From a bacterium (GTDB lineage Bacteria > Desulfobacterota > Binatia > HRBIN30 > CADEER01), in contig JAUIGL010000023.1 of assembly GCA_030430165.1 (NCBI GenBank), positions 1 to 64,000 of the forward strand: a stretch of DNA of 64,000 nt. Direction: 5' to 3'. The stretch's first letter is position 1; every line of letters starts with the position of its first letter. This document shows positions 41,350-50,286 of this stretch, one piece after another. The position numbers and the translations under genes are program-made. The notes beneath the pieces are model-generated. The model was given only the letters and a program-made list of their open reading frames with translations. It made no database searches and was not told the origin of the DNA.

Positions 41350-43047
41350 ATGGGCGACAAGATTTTGCGCGTCAATATGACGGACCTCACCGTCAAGGAA
41401 GAACCTTTTCCCGAGGAGTGGAAATTCCTCGGTGGTCGCGGTCTATCCGCGAAGATTCTGCTCAAAGAGGTCGATCCGACCTGCGATCCCCTGGGTCCGG
41501 ACAACAAAGTCGTTTTGGCTCCTGGCGTGCTGTCCGGTTCGGTTGCGCCGACTTCGGGGCGGATGAGCGTCGGCGGCAAGAGCCCGCTCACCAACGGCAT
41601 CAAGGAAGCCAACTCCGGCGGCCAGGCCGGCCAGAAGATGGCCAAGCTCGGCTACCGGGCGATGATCATCGAGGGCAAGGCCAAGGATCCCGAAAAGCGC
41701 TATCTGGTCAGCCTCAACAAGGATGGCTACGCGATCACCGAATGCCCCGAGCTCAAAGGCCTGCGCACCTACGCCGCGGCCGAGAAGCTCTCCGAGAAGT
41801 TCAACGACAAGACCGCCTTCGTGCTGTGCGGACCGGCCGGCGAGAAGGGCTTCTCCGGCGCCAGCGTCGCCCTGACCGACGAGGGAGCGACTCATCCGGC
41901 GCGCCACGCCGCCCGCGGCGGCCTCGGCGCCGCCTTCGGCAGCAAGGGGCTCAAGGCGGTCGCCGTCGACGACAGCGGCACCAAGCCGCGCCAGCCGCAG
42001 GACCAGGCGGCTTTCAAGGACTACCTCAAGACCTTCACCAAGGAGTTCAAGGAGGGCACCAACCTCTTCGAGTACGGCACCTCGACCACCGTGCCGGTGG
42101 CCAACATGCTGAGCACCTTCCCCACCCGCAACCGCCACGAGATGCAGTTCGAGCACGCCGACAAGCTCGACGGCAAGAATCTGGTGGAGAACTTCGAAAC
42201 GCGCGGCGGCGGCATGCACCACTGCATGACCGGCTGCATCGTTTCCTGCTCGAACGTCGTCCACAACGCGGCTGGCGAGTACGTCACCTCGGCGCTCGAG
42301 TTCGAGACCATCGGCCTGTGCGGCTCCAACTGCTGCATCGACGATCTAGACAAGGTCGCGATCATGGACCGCCTGTGCGACGAGCTCGGTCTCGACACCA
42401 TCGAGACCGGCGGCGCAATCGGCCTGGCGATGGACTGCGGCGCGCTCGAGTTCGGCGACGCCGACGGCGCCATCGCGCTGCTCGAGAAAGTCGACAAGGG
42501 CGACCCGCTCGCCGAGGCCGTAGCCAAGGGCGTGTGCGCCGTCGCCGAGCACTTCAACGCCGACCGCGTACCCGCCATCGGCGGCCAGGGAATTCCGGCT
42601 TGGGAGCCGCGCTCGTTGCCGGCGACCGCGCTCACCTACATGACCAGCGCCATGGGCGCCGACCACACGGCCGGCTTGGTGATCGCCGCCGGCGACGATC
42701 CTTCGAAGTCATCGCAGGAGGCTCAACTGGTCAACGCGCTCTGCGACTCGAGCGGATTCTGCCAGTTCCAGGGGCCCAAGATCGAAAACATCCGCGCCCT
42801 GTACAACGCGATGTACGCGGCCGACTTGTCCTTCGAAGACGTCGCCGACCTCGGCTGGCAGTGCATGCAGGACGAGTGGGAGTTCAACAAGAAAGCCGGC
42901 TACGACCCCGCCCTGCCCGAGTGGATGCGCACCGAGAAGGTCCCATCCAACGACATGGCGATCACCGCGACCGAGGACGACGTCGCCCGCGTCTTCGAGC
43001 GCATGCCGGTCTCCGACGAGCTACGCAACCTCAAAGCCGTCGGCTGA
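41350..43047 (+). CDS. Tungsten-dependent aldehyde:ferredoxin oxidoreductase family protein
   Basis: The protein is 565 residues, slightly shorter than the archaeal AOR (about 605). The N-terminal LGGRGLSAK and SGRMSVGGKSP segments bind the tungstopterin. Iron-sulfur ligands are C292, C296 and C300 in HHCMTGCIVSC plus a late Cys in LCDSSGFC (465 or 471). The fold and domain order match the AOR family. It would oxidise an aldehyde to an acid with ferredoxin, or run in reverse. The first two Cys spacings (x3, x3) differ from the x2, x3 of archaeal AOR. It has a strong ribosome site and its own terminator, so it is monocistronic. No tungstate transporter is visible. Confidence 0.9.
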   Translation: MGDKILRVNMTDLTVKEEPFPEEWKFLGGRGLSAKILLKEVDPTCDPLGPDNKVVLAPGVLSGSVAPTSGRMSVGGKSPLTNGIKEANSGGQAGQKMAKLGYRAMIIEGKAKDPEKRYLVSLNKDGYAITECPELKGLRTYAAAEKLSEKFNDKTAFVLCGPAGEKGFSGASVALTDEGATHPARHAARGGLGAAFGSKGLKAVAVDDSGTKPRQPQDQAAFKDYLKTFTKEFKEGTNLFEYGTSTTVPVANMLSTFPTRNRHEMQFEHADKLDGKNLVENFETRGGGMHHCMTGCIVSCSNVVHNAAGEYVTSALEFETIGLCGSNCCIDDLDKVAIMDRLCDELGLDTIETGGAIGLAMDCGALEFGDADGAIALLEKVDKGDPLAEAVAKGVCAVAEHFNADRVPAIGGQGIPAWEPRSLPATALTYMTSAMGADHTAGLVIAAGDDPSKSSQEAQLVNALCDSSGFCQFQGPKIENIRALYNAMYAADLSFEDVADLGWQCMQDEWEFNKKAGYDPALPEWMRTEKVPSNDMAITATEDDVARVFERMPVSDELRNLKAVG

Positions 43048-43072
43048 CCCGCCACCGCCAACGTTCAACCAG

Positions 43073-43106
43073 GAAAGCCGGCCCTCTGCGGGGCCGGCTT
43101 TTTTTG
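43073..43106 (+). terminator. Rho-independent terminator of the AOR gene
   Basis: AAAGCCGGCCC pairs with GGGCCGGCTTT around TCTGCG and runs into TTTTTTT. This is a textbook terminator 26 bp after the stop codon. Confidence 0.93.
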
Positions 43107-43309
43107 TCCACAGATTTCGCAGATTACCCAGATTTTCTTCGATGCCGGACCGAGCCACTCTCATTGGGGGAAGACGCAGAGCCACCTCGGCGGCGCTCGA
43201 CACAAAAATAAGAAAACGGCCCGTGCCTTCGAGGAAACGAGGTCGCGATCTCGAACAACGTTCCTTCGATGCAACACAAAAAATCTGCGTAATCTGCGAA
43301 ATCTGTGGA
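43107..43309. repeat. Inverted 9-bp iteron blocks upstream of the P450 gene
   Basis: Left block 43107-43136 and right block 43280-43309 are inverted copies of 30 bp with one mismatch. Each holds about three copies of a 9-bp unit (AATCTGCGT, AATCTGCGA, AATCTGTGG). The 143 bp between shows no gene. The left block starts right at the AOR terminator. A GTG in the right block would extend the P450 reading, but is not a credible start. Confidence 0.8.
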
Positions 43310-43379
43310 TAAAAAAACACTGAGCCCCCAAACCCCTTTCAAGTTGCCGCCCCACGACCAAGGGGCTAGCCTCTCGCGC

Positions 43380-44612
43380 ATGGAAGCCGCGGGCGCGAGT
43401 GCCTTTGACGATTTCGACGAAGCAACGGGGACCGGCATCGTCTTCGATCCGTACTCCGAGTTCGTCGCACTGATGCAGCAGACGCCCGTCTGGGAGGGCA
43501 AGCTGGGCCGGCACTTCGGGCTCAACGAGATGACCATCCCGGGCACCGAGCAGCACCGGCACTTCGTCGCCCTGTCCTACGAGGCCGTGTCGCAGGTGCT
43601 GCTCGACGGCACCACGTTTTCCTCCAAGGGGTACGCCAACTCGATGGGCCTGGTCATGGGGCACAGCATCCTCGAAATGGACGAGCCCGAGCACCGCACC
43701 TATCGCGACCTGCTGAAGCACGCGTTCACCCTCAAGGCGATGGACCGCTGGCGCGATCGGGTGGTCGAGCCGATCATCGACGAACGCGTCTCGGCGATCG
43801 CCGATCGCGGGCGCGCCGAGCTGGTGCGCGACGTCACCTTCCCCTTCCCGATCCAGGTGATCGCGCAGATGCTCGGCCTCCCCGAGGAGGACCTCGCCGA
43901 GTTCCATCGGCTCGCCGTCGAGCTCATCGCGATCGCCACCAATATCGAGCGCGGCCTCGCCGCGTCGCAATCGCTGCGCGACTACTTCGCCGGCATCGTC
44001 GGCAAACGCCGCGCCGCCCCGGGCGACGACTTGATCAGCATGCTGGTCACCGCCGAGATCGACGGCAAGCGCCTCACCGACGAGGAGATCTTCGCCTTCC
44101 TGCGCTTGTTGCTGCCGGCGGGCGCCGAGACCACCTATCGCTCGTCGAGCAACCTGCTCGCCGGCCTGCTCGCCAACCCAGCGCAACTCGCCGCGCTGGT
44201 CGCGGATCGCGGTTTGATGAAACAGGCGATCGAAGAGGGCCTGCGCTGGGAACCGCCGCTGACGACGATCGTTCGCACGGCAACGCGCGAGGTCGACATC
44301 TGCGGCGTGACCATCCCCGAGAACGCCCAGGTCACGGCATGCCTCGGCGCCGCCAACCACGATCCGGAGCGCTGGGAGAAGCCTCACACCTTCGACATCT
44401 TCCGCAAGCCGCGCGCGCACATGGCCTTCGCCACCGGACCGCATACCTGCCTCGGCCTGCACCTGGCGCGGATGGAGACCGAAACCCTGCTCAACGCGCT
44501 CTTCGACCGACTGCCCAACCTGCGCCTCGACCCGGGAGCCGATCCGAAGGCGACCGAGATCAGCGGCCTGATGTTCCGCGCCCCGAGGAGCCTGCCGGTG
44601 GTTTTTGGCTGA
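43380..44612 (+). CDS. Cytochrome P450
   Basis: The protein is 410 residues, the normal length for soluble bacterial class I P450s. The I-helix has AGAETTYRSS (Thr for O2 activation), the K-helix EGLRW gives the ExxR motif and the haem ligand is C357 in FATGPHTCLGLHLAR. The electron donors (ferredoxin and reductase) are not linked. The start at 43380 is preferred because the reading upstream to 43305 lies in a repeat. Sequence character resembles P450s acting on terpenoids, steroids or fatty acids, so it may open the degradation of the same hydrophobic compounds (inference). Confidence 0.92.
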   Translation: MEAAGASAFDDFDEATGTGIVFDPYSEFVALMQQTPVWEGKLGRHFGLNEMTIPGTEQHRHFVALSYEAVSQVLLDGTTFSSKGYANSMGLVMGHSILEMDEPEHRTYRDLLKHAFTLKAMDRWRDRVVEPIIDERVSAIADRGRAELVRDVTFPFPIQVIAQMLGLPEEDLAEFHRLAVELIAIATNIERGLAASQSLRDYFAGIVGKRRAAPGDDLISMLVTAEIDGKRLTDEEIFAFLRLLLPAGAETTYRSSSNLLAGLLANPAQLAALVADRGLMKQAIEEGLRWEPPLTTIVRTATREVDICGVTIPENAQVTACLGAANHDPERWEKPHTFDIFRKPRAHMAFATGPHTCLGLHLARMETETLLNALFDRLPNLRLDPGADPKATEISGLMFRAPRSLPVVFG

Positions 44613-44621
44613 CAGATTTTC

Positions 44622-44803
44622 TTAGTCCACAGATTTCGCAGATTACGCAGATTTGGATCCGGACTCTGCGCCACCCGCGAACTAAGAAGCGATCCGAGTT
44701 TTAGTCCACAGATTTTCACAGATTCTCACAGATTGGTTTTCGGTTTCCGGATGGCCTTCGGACGGAGCCCCAATCTGCGTAATCTGTGAAATCTGTGGAC
44801 TAA
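44622..44803. repeat. Iteron blocks downstream of the P450 gene
   Basis: Three blocks begin or end with TTAGTCCACAG: plus orientation at 44622-44653 and 44701-44734, minus at 44771-44803. They use the same 9-bp AATCTGNGN unit as the upstream pair at 43107-43309. The region separates the P450 from the MaoC gene, which is convergent with it. Confidence 0.8.
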
Positions 44804-44817
44804 CCTCTGAGAACCCT

Positions 44818-45675
44818 CTAGCGCAGCGTCACCGCGCAGTTGGTGATGACCGGAGTATCGCGTTCCTTGGTGTTGGCGGCGACGAGGATCTTGCCGTCTT
44901 CCTTCCACGCCGAGGTGACGATGGTCTCACCCGGGAAGACGACGCCGGCGAAGCGCGCCTGGTAGCGCGCGACCTTGGCGACGTCGCCGTCGAGCAGATT
45001 GTCGACCACCGCCTTGCAGACGATCCCGTACGAGCAGAGGCCGTGCAGGATCGGAACGTCGAAGCCGCCGAGCTTGGCGAACTCCGGATCGGCGTGCAGC
45101 GGGTTCTTGTCGCCCGACAGCCGGTAGAGAAGCGCCTGGTTCGGCACCGTCCTCGACTCGACCACCGAATCCGGTTCGCGTTCGGGAGCCTCGTTACCGG
45201 CCTTCGGCCCGGAATCGCCGCCAAAGCCCCCCTCGCCACGCGCGAAGATCGAGAATCGGTTGGTAAACAGGTCGTCTCCGCCCTTCTCGCTCGTAACCAC
45301 TTCCATGATGATCAGAGCGGCCTTGCCCTTGTCGTAGATTCCGGCAATGCGCGGCCGGTTGACGACCTCGGCGGAGGTCGGGATGGGCTTGTGAATCTCG
45401 ATGTCCTGCTCCCCGTGCAAGACCAGAGCGAAGTTGATCTCGATCCCGGGCGTCCCTGCCATCCCCTGCCCGAGTGCGTCGAAAACCGGAATGACGCCGA
45501 AGCTGGGCAGCGCCTTCAGATTCTTCTCGTAGGTATACTCGAGCTCCTTGGGGTCGACCGGTTTGTCGAGTCCGGCGCCGAGGCCGAGGTGATAGAGAAT
45601 CACATCGTCCTGCCCCCAGCTCCCGCTCGCTTCGGGGAACGTCGCCCCCAGGGCCTTTTCCTTGTCGATCGGCAT
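44818..45675 (-). CDS. MaoC-like enoyl-CoA hydratase 2
   Basis: The protein is 285 residues, the two-hot-dog length of hydratase 2. The C-terminal domain has the signature GDKNPLHADPEFAKLGGFDVPILHGL, with catalytic Asp and His. The N-terminal domain (KNLKALPSFGVIPVFD) is the non-catalytic half. It hydrates 2-enoyl-CoA to the (R)-3-hydroxy form. In steroid side-chain catabolism this activity follows acyl-CoA dehydrogenases such as those at 37257-39481, which supports a linked pathway. The ATG at 45675 has a GGAG upstream. Confidence 0.92.
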   Translation of the reverse strand: MPIDKEKALGATFPEASGSWGQDDVILYHLGLGAGLDKPVDPKELEYTYEKNLKALPSFGVIPVFDALGQGMAGTPGIEINFALVLHGEQDIEIHKPIPTSAEVVNRPRIAGIYDKGKAALIIMEVVTSEKGGDDLFTNRFSIFARGEGGFGGDSGPKAGNEAPEREPDSVVESRTVPNQALLYRLSGDKNPLHADPEFAKLGGFDVPILHGLCSYGIVCKAVVDNLLDGDVAKVARYQARFAGVVFPGETIVTSAWKEDGKILVAANTKERDTPVITNCAVTLR

Positions 45676-45789
45676 CCAGTGCTCCTTTCGCTATCAACGC
45701 AAACCAGAATCCTTACGGCATCAGCGCCCCCCCGCCAACCGACCGAGCCCCGACGCCAGCCAACCTCCCCCAGATCCCAGCTCCTGCAG

Positions 45790-46773
45790 CTACGGCAACG
45801 CCTCACCGGCGAAGAAACGGCGCGGGTTCTCCACCGTCATCCGGTCGATCTGCTCCTCGCCGACACCCGCCTCGCGCAGGCGGGGCACGATGTTGTTGAG
45901 AAAGTGCATCGGCTGCCAGTTGGGCGCGACCGCGCCTATGCCGTCGAGATCGGGGATCGGCTGGCCGCGCCAGCACCAGACCGAGTCGTGCGAGACCACT
46001 ACCTGGGCGCCGCCGCCCGCCTCGACCACCTTCGCCAACGCCGCGACGCGCTCCTCGTCGGGGTGGATCATCTCGAGTCCGAAGCGGTCGAAGCCGAGAT
46101 ACGACCCGCCGCGAACGATCTTCATGTGGTAGTCGTGATCGCTGGTGCCGCAGGAATGACCGATGATGATGCGGTGCGCCGGCACACCGTGAGCGGTGAG
46201 GATCGCCTGCTGCTCGTCGCCGAGAGTGCCGCCGTCGGTATGCGTGGTGATCGGGGCCCCGGTCTCGACCGACGCCTTGGCGGCGGCCTCGAGCACGCAG
46301 CGCTCGTAGTCGCTGATCGCGCCGTGACCGGTCGCCACCTTGATGATTCCGGCGCGGATGCCGGTGTCGCCGACGCCTTCGCTGAGCTCGCGCACGAAGA
46401 GCTCGGCCATCGCATCGACCTGCGGCCCGAACTGAGAGCGGAACTTCCAGTAGGCGACGCCGCCTTCGGCTTCCTTGTACAGTCCGGTGGCACAAATCAG
46501 GCGAAAACCGGTCCGCTGCGCCACTTCGGCCATCAGCTCGACGTCGCGGCCGAGGTCGCTCGGACACGGATCGAGCATCGACTCGACGCCGCCGGCCTTG
46601 AGCTCCTCGATACGATCGACGCAAACCTCGATCATCTCGCGCCGCGAAGGACCGGGGCGAACCGTATCCGCTTCCCAACCCGCATAGCCGATCAGCAGGT
46701 GCTCGTGCATCAGGGTTCGCCCCAATCGCGAGGCGTCGATCGCGCCGGTTACCGTCTGGACGTTCGCAGTCAT
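45790..46773 (-). CDS. Phosphotriesterase-family hydrolase
   Basis: The protein is 327 residues. Binuclear metal ligands are visible: H23 and H25 in MHEH, the carboxylated Lys in IIKVATGHG, His in THTDGG, His in IGHSCGTSD and the final Asp in SHDSVW. This matches the phosphotriesterase/lactonase family; many members hydrolyse lactones or other esters rather than organophosphates. I start at the ATG at 46773; an extension to 46809 adds non-family residues. It lies 114 bp upstream of the MaoC gene on the same strand. Confidence 0.88.
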   Translation of the reverse strand: MTANVQTVTGAIDASRLGRTLMHEHLLIGYAGWEADTVRPGPSRREMIEVCVDRIEELKAGGVESMLDPCPSDLGRDVELMAEVAQRTGFRLICATGLYKEAEGGVAYWKFRSQFGPQVDAMAELFVRELSEGVGDTGIRAGIIKVATGHGAISDYERCVLEAAAKASVETGAPITTHTDGGTLGDEQQAILTAHGVPAHRIIIGHSCGTSDHDYHMKIVRGGSYLGFDRFGLEMIHPDEERVAALAKVVEAGGGAQVVVSHDSVWCWRGQPIPDLDGIGAVAPNWQPMHFLNNIVPRLREAGVGEEQIDRMTVENPRRFFAGEALP

Positions 46774-46848
46774 CGGCCAGACATAGCCACGCGACCCGCG
46801 CGCCGGCAAACGGTTCGCTTGCGCCTCGAGATCCAGTAGAAACGCATC

Positions 46849-49107
46849 ATGACCTCCGCAATTCGGATCGCCGCGCCCTGCGTCCTGCTGTCATGCTGGC
46901 TGATCGCCGGCTGCGAGCCGGCACCGCGCGGCGCCGGCGACATCGAAGGCGCAGCGCGGCCGCCGGCTGTGATCACGCAGCGCGGCGAACGGCAGCGGGC
47001 GGCACGCATCGATCTCGGCATCCCGAACCGCGGCAAGCAGATCCTCTTCGGCGACCTGCACGTGCACTCGACCTTCTCGATCGACGCCTTCATGTACGCG
47101 CTGCCGGTGTTCAACGGCGAGGGAGCGCATCCGCCGGCGGACGCTTGCGACTTCGCGCGTTACTGCTCCGGCCTCGATTTCTTCTCGATCAACGACCACG
47201 CCGAAGGTTTGTCGCCGCACCTTTGGCGCGAAACGATCGACAGTATCCGCGAGTGCAACCGGCGCGCCGGCGATCCGAGCAACCCCGACCTGGTCGCCTT
47301 CCTCGGCTGGGAGTGGACACAGACCTCGACCGCACCCGAGGATCACTACGGCCACAAGAACGTCATCTTCCCCGGGCTCGACGACGACGAAATACCGGCG
47401 CGGCCGATCTCGTCGATCTCGATCACCACCTACGAGCAGAAGCCGCCACCGGCGTTCGTCATGAAGGCGGCGGCGGGCCTGGTGCGCGGGCTCGGCTACG
47501 CCCCCTACGCCGACGTCCTGTCGACGATGACCGCCCTCGCCGAAACCCCCGACTGCGCCAACGGCGTGCACGTCCGCGAGCTGCCGCTCGATTGCCGCGA
47601 GTCGGCGCCCGATCCGGCCACCCTGTTCCGCAAGCTCGACGAGTGGGGATTGGAAACGATCGTCATCCCGCACGGTCTCGCCTGGGGGATCCACGCGCCA
47701 CCGGGGGCGACCCTGGCGACGCAACTCGAGGGCGATCTGCACGACCCGCAACGCCAACGCTTGATCGAGATCATGTCGGGACACGGCAACAGCGAAGAGT
47801 TCCGGGATTTCCCTGCGTACGTGACCGACGAGAGTGGTCAACGCATTTGCCCGCAGCCGAGCAAAGACTACGAGCCCTGCTGTTGGCGGGCCGGCGAGAT
47901 CATGCGGCGCCGCTGCGGCGACCTCGACAGCGACGAATGCGAACGCCGGGTCGCCGCGGCGCGTCAGCTCGCCCTCGACGGCGGCGTCAGCCCCGACCTG
48001 GTGTTCGTCGACAGCGGCGCCGAGGACTGGCTCGACTGCGACCAGTGCCGCGACTGCTTCAAGCCGGCAATGACGCTTCGCCCGCGCCTCACCGCGCAGT
48101 ACGGCGCCGCTTTGAGCAACTTTGCCGATGAGTCGGACGGGGCGTCGCCACGGCGCTATCGATGGGGCTTCATCGCCTCGACCGACAACCACGCCGCCCG
48201 CCCCGGCACCGGCTACAAACAATACGCGCGCACCATCATGACCGACGCCCGGGGCATCGCCGACGCTGCCAGCGAAGCGCGAGTGCGCAGCTGGCTCGGC
48301 GGCAGCCAGGAAGATCCGCGCCGGCCACAGCAAGCGCGCTCGACACGCATGTTCGAGCTCTTCGACACCGAGCGCAAAGCCAGCTTCATGTACCCCGGCG
48401 GCATCGTCGCGGTGCATGCAGACGGACGCGACCGGCGCTCGATCTGGAACGCGCTGCACCGCAAGGAAGTGTACGGAACCAGCGGCCCGCGAATCTTGTT
48501 GTGGTTCGACCTGGTCAACGGCCCGCTCGGGCCGACGCCGATGGGCTCCGAGGTCGAGCTCGACACCGCGCCGGTCTTCGAGGTACGCGCGGTCGGCGCC
48601 TACGAACAAAAACCCGGCTGCCCGAGCGACGTCGAGCGCGGCCTATCCGCCGATCGGCTGCACCGTCTGTGCCGCGACGAGTGCTACCACCCGGGAGAAA
48701 CACGCCTCCCCATCGCAGCCATCGAGATCGTCCGCATCCGGCCCCAAGTCGTGCCGGGCGAACCGATCGCCCCGCTGATCGAGGACCCGTGGCGTCGCTT
48801 CGAGTGCGAGCCGCGGCCCGACGGCTGCATCATTCGCTTCGACGACCCCGACTTCGTCACCGGCGCGCGCGACGTCGTCTACTATGCGCGCGCTCTGCAA
48901 CAGGCGACGCCGGCGATCAACGCAGCCACCCTGCGCGTCGAGACCGACCAACGGGGCGTTGCCACCGCCATCGACGAGTGCCACGGGGGGTACCGCACGC
49001 CGGCCGACGACGATTGTCTCGCGCCGGTGGAAGAACGCGCCTGGTCGTCGCCGATCTACGTCGACTTCGAGCCGCCCGTGTCCGCCCTGGCGCTGGCCGG
49101 CGATTGA
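46849..49107 (+). CDS. DUF3604 lipoprotein (PHP-like)
   Basis: The protein is 752 residues. The lipobox LIAGC has C22. The PHP-type metal motif FGDLHVHSTFSIDAF lies near 66 and INDHAEGLS near 120, as in DUF3604 proteins, which are predicted metal-dependent phosphoesterases or hydrolases. Residues to about 450 complete this domain, with STDNHAARPGTGYKQ as another metal segment. The rest has several Cys and may be disulfide-bonded. It likely sits in the periplasm on a membrane anchor. It is divergent from the phosphotriesterase-like gene. The substrate is unknown. Confidence 0.87.
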   Translation: MTSAIRIAAPCVLLSCWLIAGCEPAPRGAGDIEGAARPPAVITQRGERQRAARIDLGIPNRGKQILFGDLHVHSTFSIDAFMYALPVFNGEGAHPPADACDFARYCSGLDFFSINDHAEGLSPHLWRETIDSIRECNRRAGDPSNPDLVAFLGWEWTQTSTAPEDHYGHKNVIFPGLDDDEIPARPISSISITTYEQKPPPAFVMKAAAGLVRGLGYAPYADVLSTMTALAETPDCANGVHVRELPLDCRESAPDPATLFRKLDEWGLETIVIPHGLAWGIHAPPGATLATQLEGDLHDPQRQRLIEIMSGHGNSEEFRDFPAYVTDESGQRICPQPSKDYEPCCWRAGEIMRRRCGDLDSDECERRVAAARQLALDGGVSPDLVFVDSGAEDWLDCDQCRDCFKPAMTLRPRLTAQYGAALSNFADESDGASPRRYRWGFIASTDNHAARPGTGYKQYARTIMTDARGIADAASEARVRSWLGGSQEDPRRPQQARSTRMFELFDTERKASFMYPGGIVAVHADGRDRRSIWNALHRKEVYGTSGPRILLWFDLVNGPLGPTPMGSEVELDTAPVFEVRAVGAYEQKPGCPSDVERGLSADRLHRLCRDECYHPGETRLPIAAIEIVRIRPQVVPGEPIAPLIEDPWRRFECEPRPDGCIIRFDDPDFVTGARDVVYYARALQQATPAINAATLRVETDQRGVATAIDECHGGYRTPADDDCLAPVEERAWSSPIYVDFEPPVSALALAGD

Positions 49108-49124
49108 GCCCGGTCGGCCCGCCT

Positions 49125-49808
49125 TCAGCCCCCGGCCGCGCGCGACGGCAGATCGCGCAGATCGGCCGACGGCTGCCGCAGGTGCTCGGCGATCTCGGCG
49201 GCATAGTCGGCGAACACCTCGCGCAGCTGGCCCTCGACGCCGGTCCAGTTGATGCGATGCCATCCGCGGATGGTGTGCACCCTACTACCGAGGCCGCGCA
49301 GGTAGCTCCAGTCGCGCTGCGCCGAATAGCGGTCGTGATCGCCGAATACGTAGGTGGTGCGCTCGATCAGCTCGCGACATCCGTCCTCCTCGGGATCGAG
49401 CCCGAAGGCGGTGCGCACCCGCGCCCCGCGCGGCGCGCGATAGCCGACCAGCGCGCCGTTGAGATGCTGGCTCGCCCCGAGCACGGGATTGAGCAGGAGG
49501 AGATACGGCAGGCTCGCGGCTCGCATCGCGCGCTGCTCGGCCGCCGCCATCAAGACCCAGGCGTCGTAGCCGTGTGCGACCGCAACCGCGTGGGTGTCGA
49601 GCAGGGCGTCGATCTCGTCGACCTGATAGGCAAAGGGGTTGCGCCGCCAGCCGTCGACGGCCTCGACCGCATCGACCGCGAACGGCGAGCGCACGTCGCT
49701 AAGCCAGCGCTCGACGACGCGACGGCGCGCGATCCGCTCCCAGCACAGGAGAAGGATGCGCGGACGTCCGCCTGCGGAACCGTCGACCGAATCCTCGGAA
49801 CCCACCAC
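49125..49808 (-). CDS. Alpha/beta-hydrolase-like protein with no clear nucleophile
   Basis: About 227 residues from a GTG after GGAGG; the 5' end is uncertain and a TTG at 49880 would give 251. ILLLCWERI, AVAHGYDAWVLMAA and GDHDRY with a later GWHRINW suggest an alpha/beta-hydrolase with acid and His residues. The nucleophile elbow reads GYDAW, without Ser, Cys or Asp in the standard place. It may be a non-catalytic relative or a different fold. No family was recognised with confidence. It is convergent with the DUF3604 gene. Confidence 0.5.
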   Translation of the reverse strand: MVGSEDSVDGSAGGRPRILLLCWERIARRRVVERWLSDVRSPFAVDAVEAVDGWRRNPFAYQVDEIDALLDTHAVAVAHGYDAWVLMAAAEQRAMRAASLPYLLLLNPVLGASQHLNGALVGYRAPRGARVRTAFGLDPEEDGCRELIERTTYVFGDHDRYSAQRDWSYLRGLGSRVHTIRGWHRINWTGVEGQLREVFADYAAEIAEHLRQPSADLRDLPSRAAGG

Positions 49809-49920
49809 CAACAACCTCCACCTCCCCCGAGGGGACTGCCTGCAGGCCCTCCCGCAGACAAGAGCGATTAGCGGTAGCAAGCGGGGATCGACCTGGCAAG
49901 TCGCATGGCACCCGCCCGGA

Positions 49921-50286
49921 TCAGGCGGGGCGCACGGCGGCGACCGTCACCACCAGCGCCTCGGTGCCGGTCGATTGACGATAGCGCCACTCGACCCCGG
50001 GCTCGTCGGCCGAGACGCCGAGCACGTCGACCATCGCGTCGCGACAGATCTCGAGCGCGGCCGACAGGTCCTCCTCGTCGAGCGGGACCTCCGCGCGACG
50101 GCACAGGGTGACGGTCAGTGGCGGGTCTACTTCGTCTTCGCGATCGTGCAGGGCGAAGCGGATCCGCTCATAGCAAGCGTCGAGCTCGTCGGCGGTCGCA
50201 TCCGGTTGCAACGCCATCGGAACGACCGCCTGGTAACCGGAAGACGCCTCCGCAGCGGCACCCGAGTCGGGCTTACCGGCGGTCAC
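49921..50286 (-). CDS. Small conserved-looking protein coupled to the amidohydrolase
   Basis: The protein is 121 residues. The GTG start overlaps the amidohydrolase stop in GTGA (50283-50286), the usual mark of translational coupling. The sequence is soluble and acidic, with alternating strands and helices (YQAVVPMALQPDATADELDA near the start). Its length is constrained by the overlap, and the preferred frame is open. I do not recognise the family. It may be a partner or stabiliser of the hydrolase. Confidence 0.6.
   Translation of the reverse strand: MTAGKPDSGAAAEASSGYQAVVPMALQPDATADELDACYERIRFALHDREDEVDPPLTVTLCRRAEVPLDEEDLSAALEICRDAMVDVLGVSADEPGVEWRYRQSTGTEALVVTVAAVRPA

Noticed and set aside
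43305-43379. Upstream GTG start of the P450 gene
   Set aside because: The codons are repeat sequence found elsewhere, so they do not belong to the protein.
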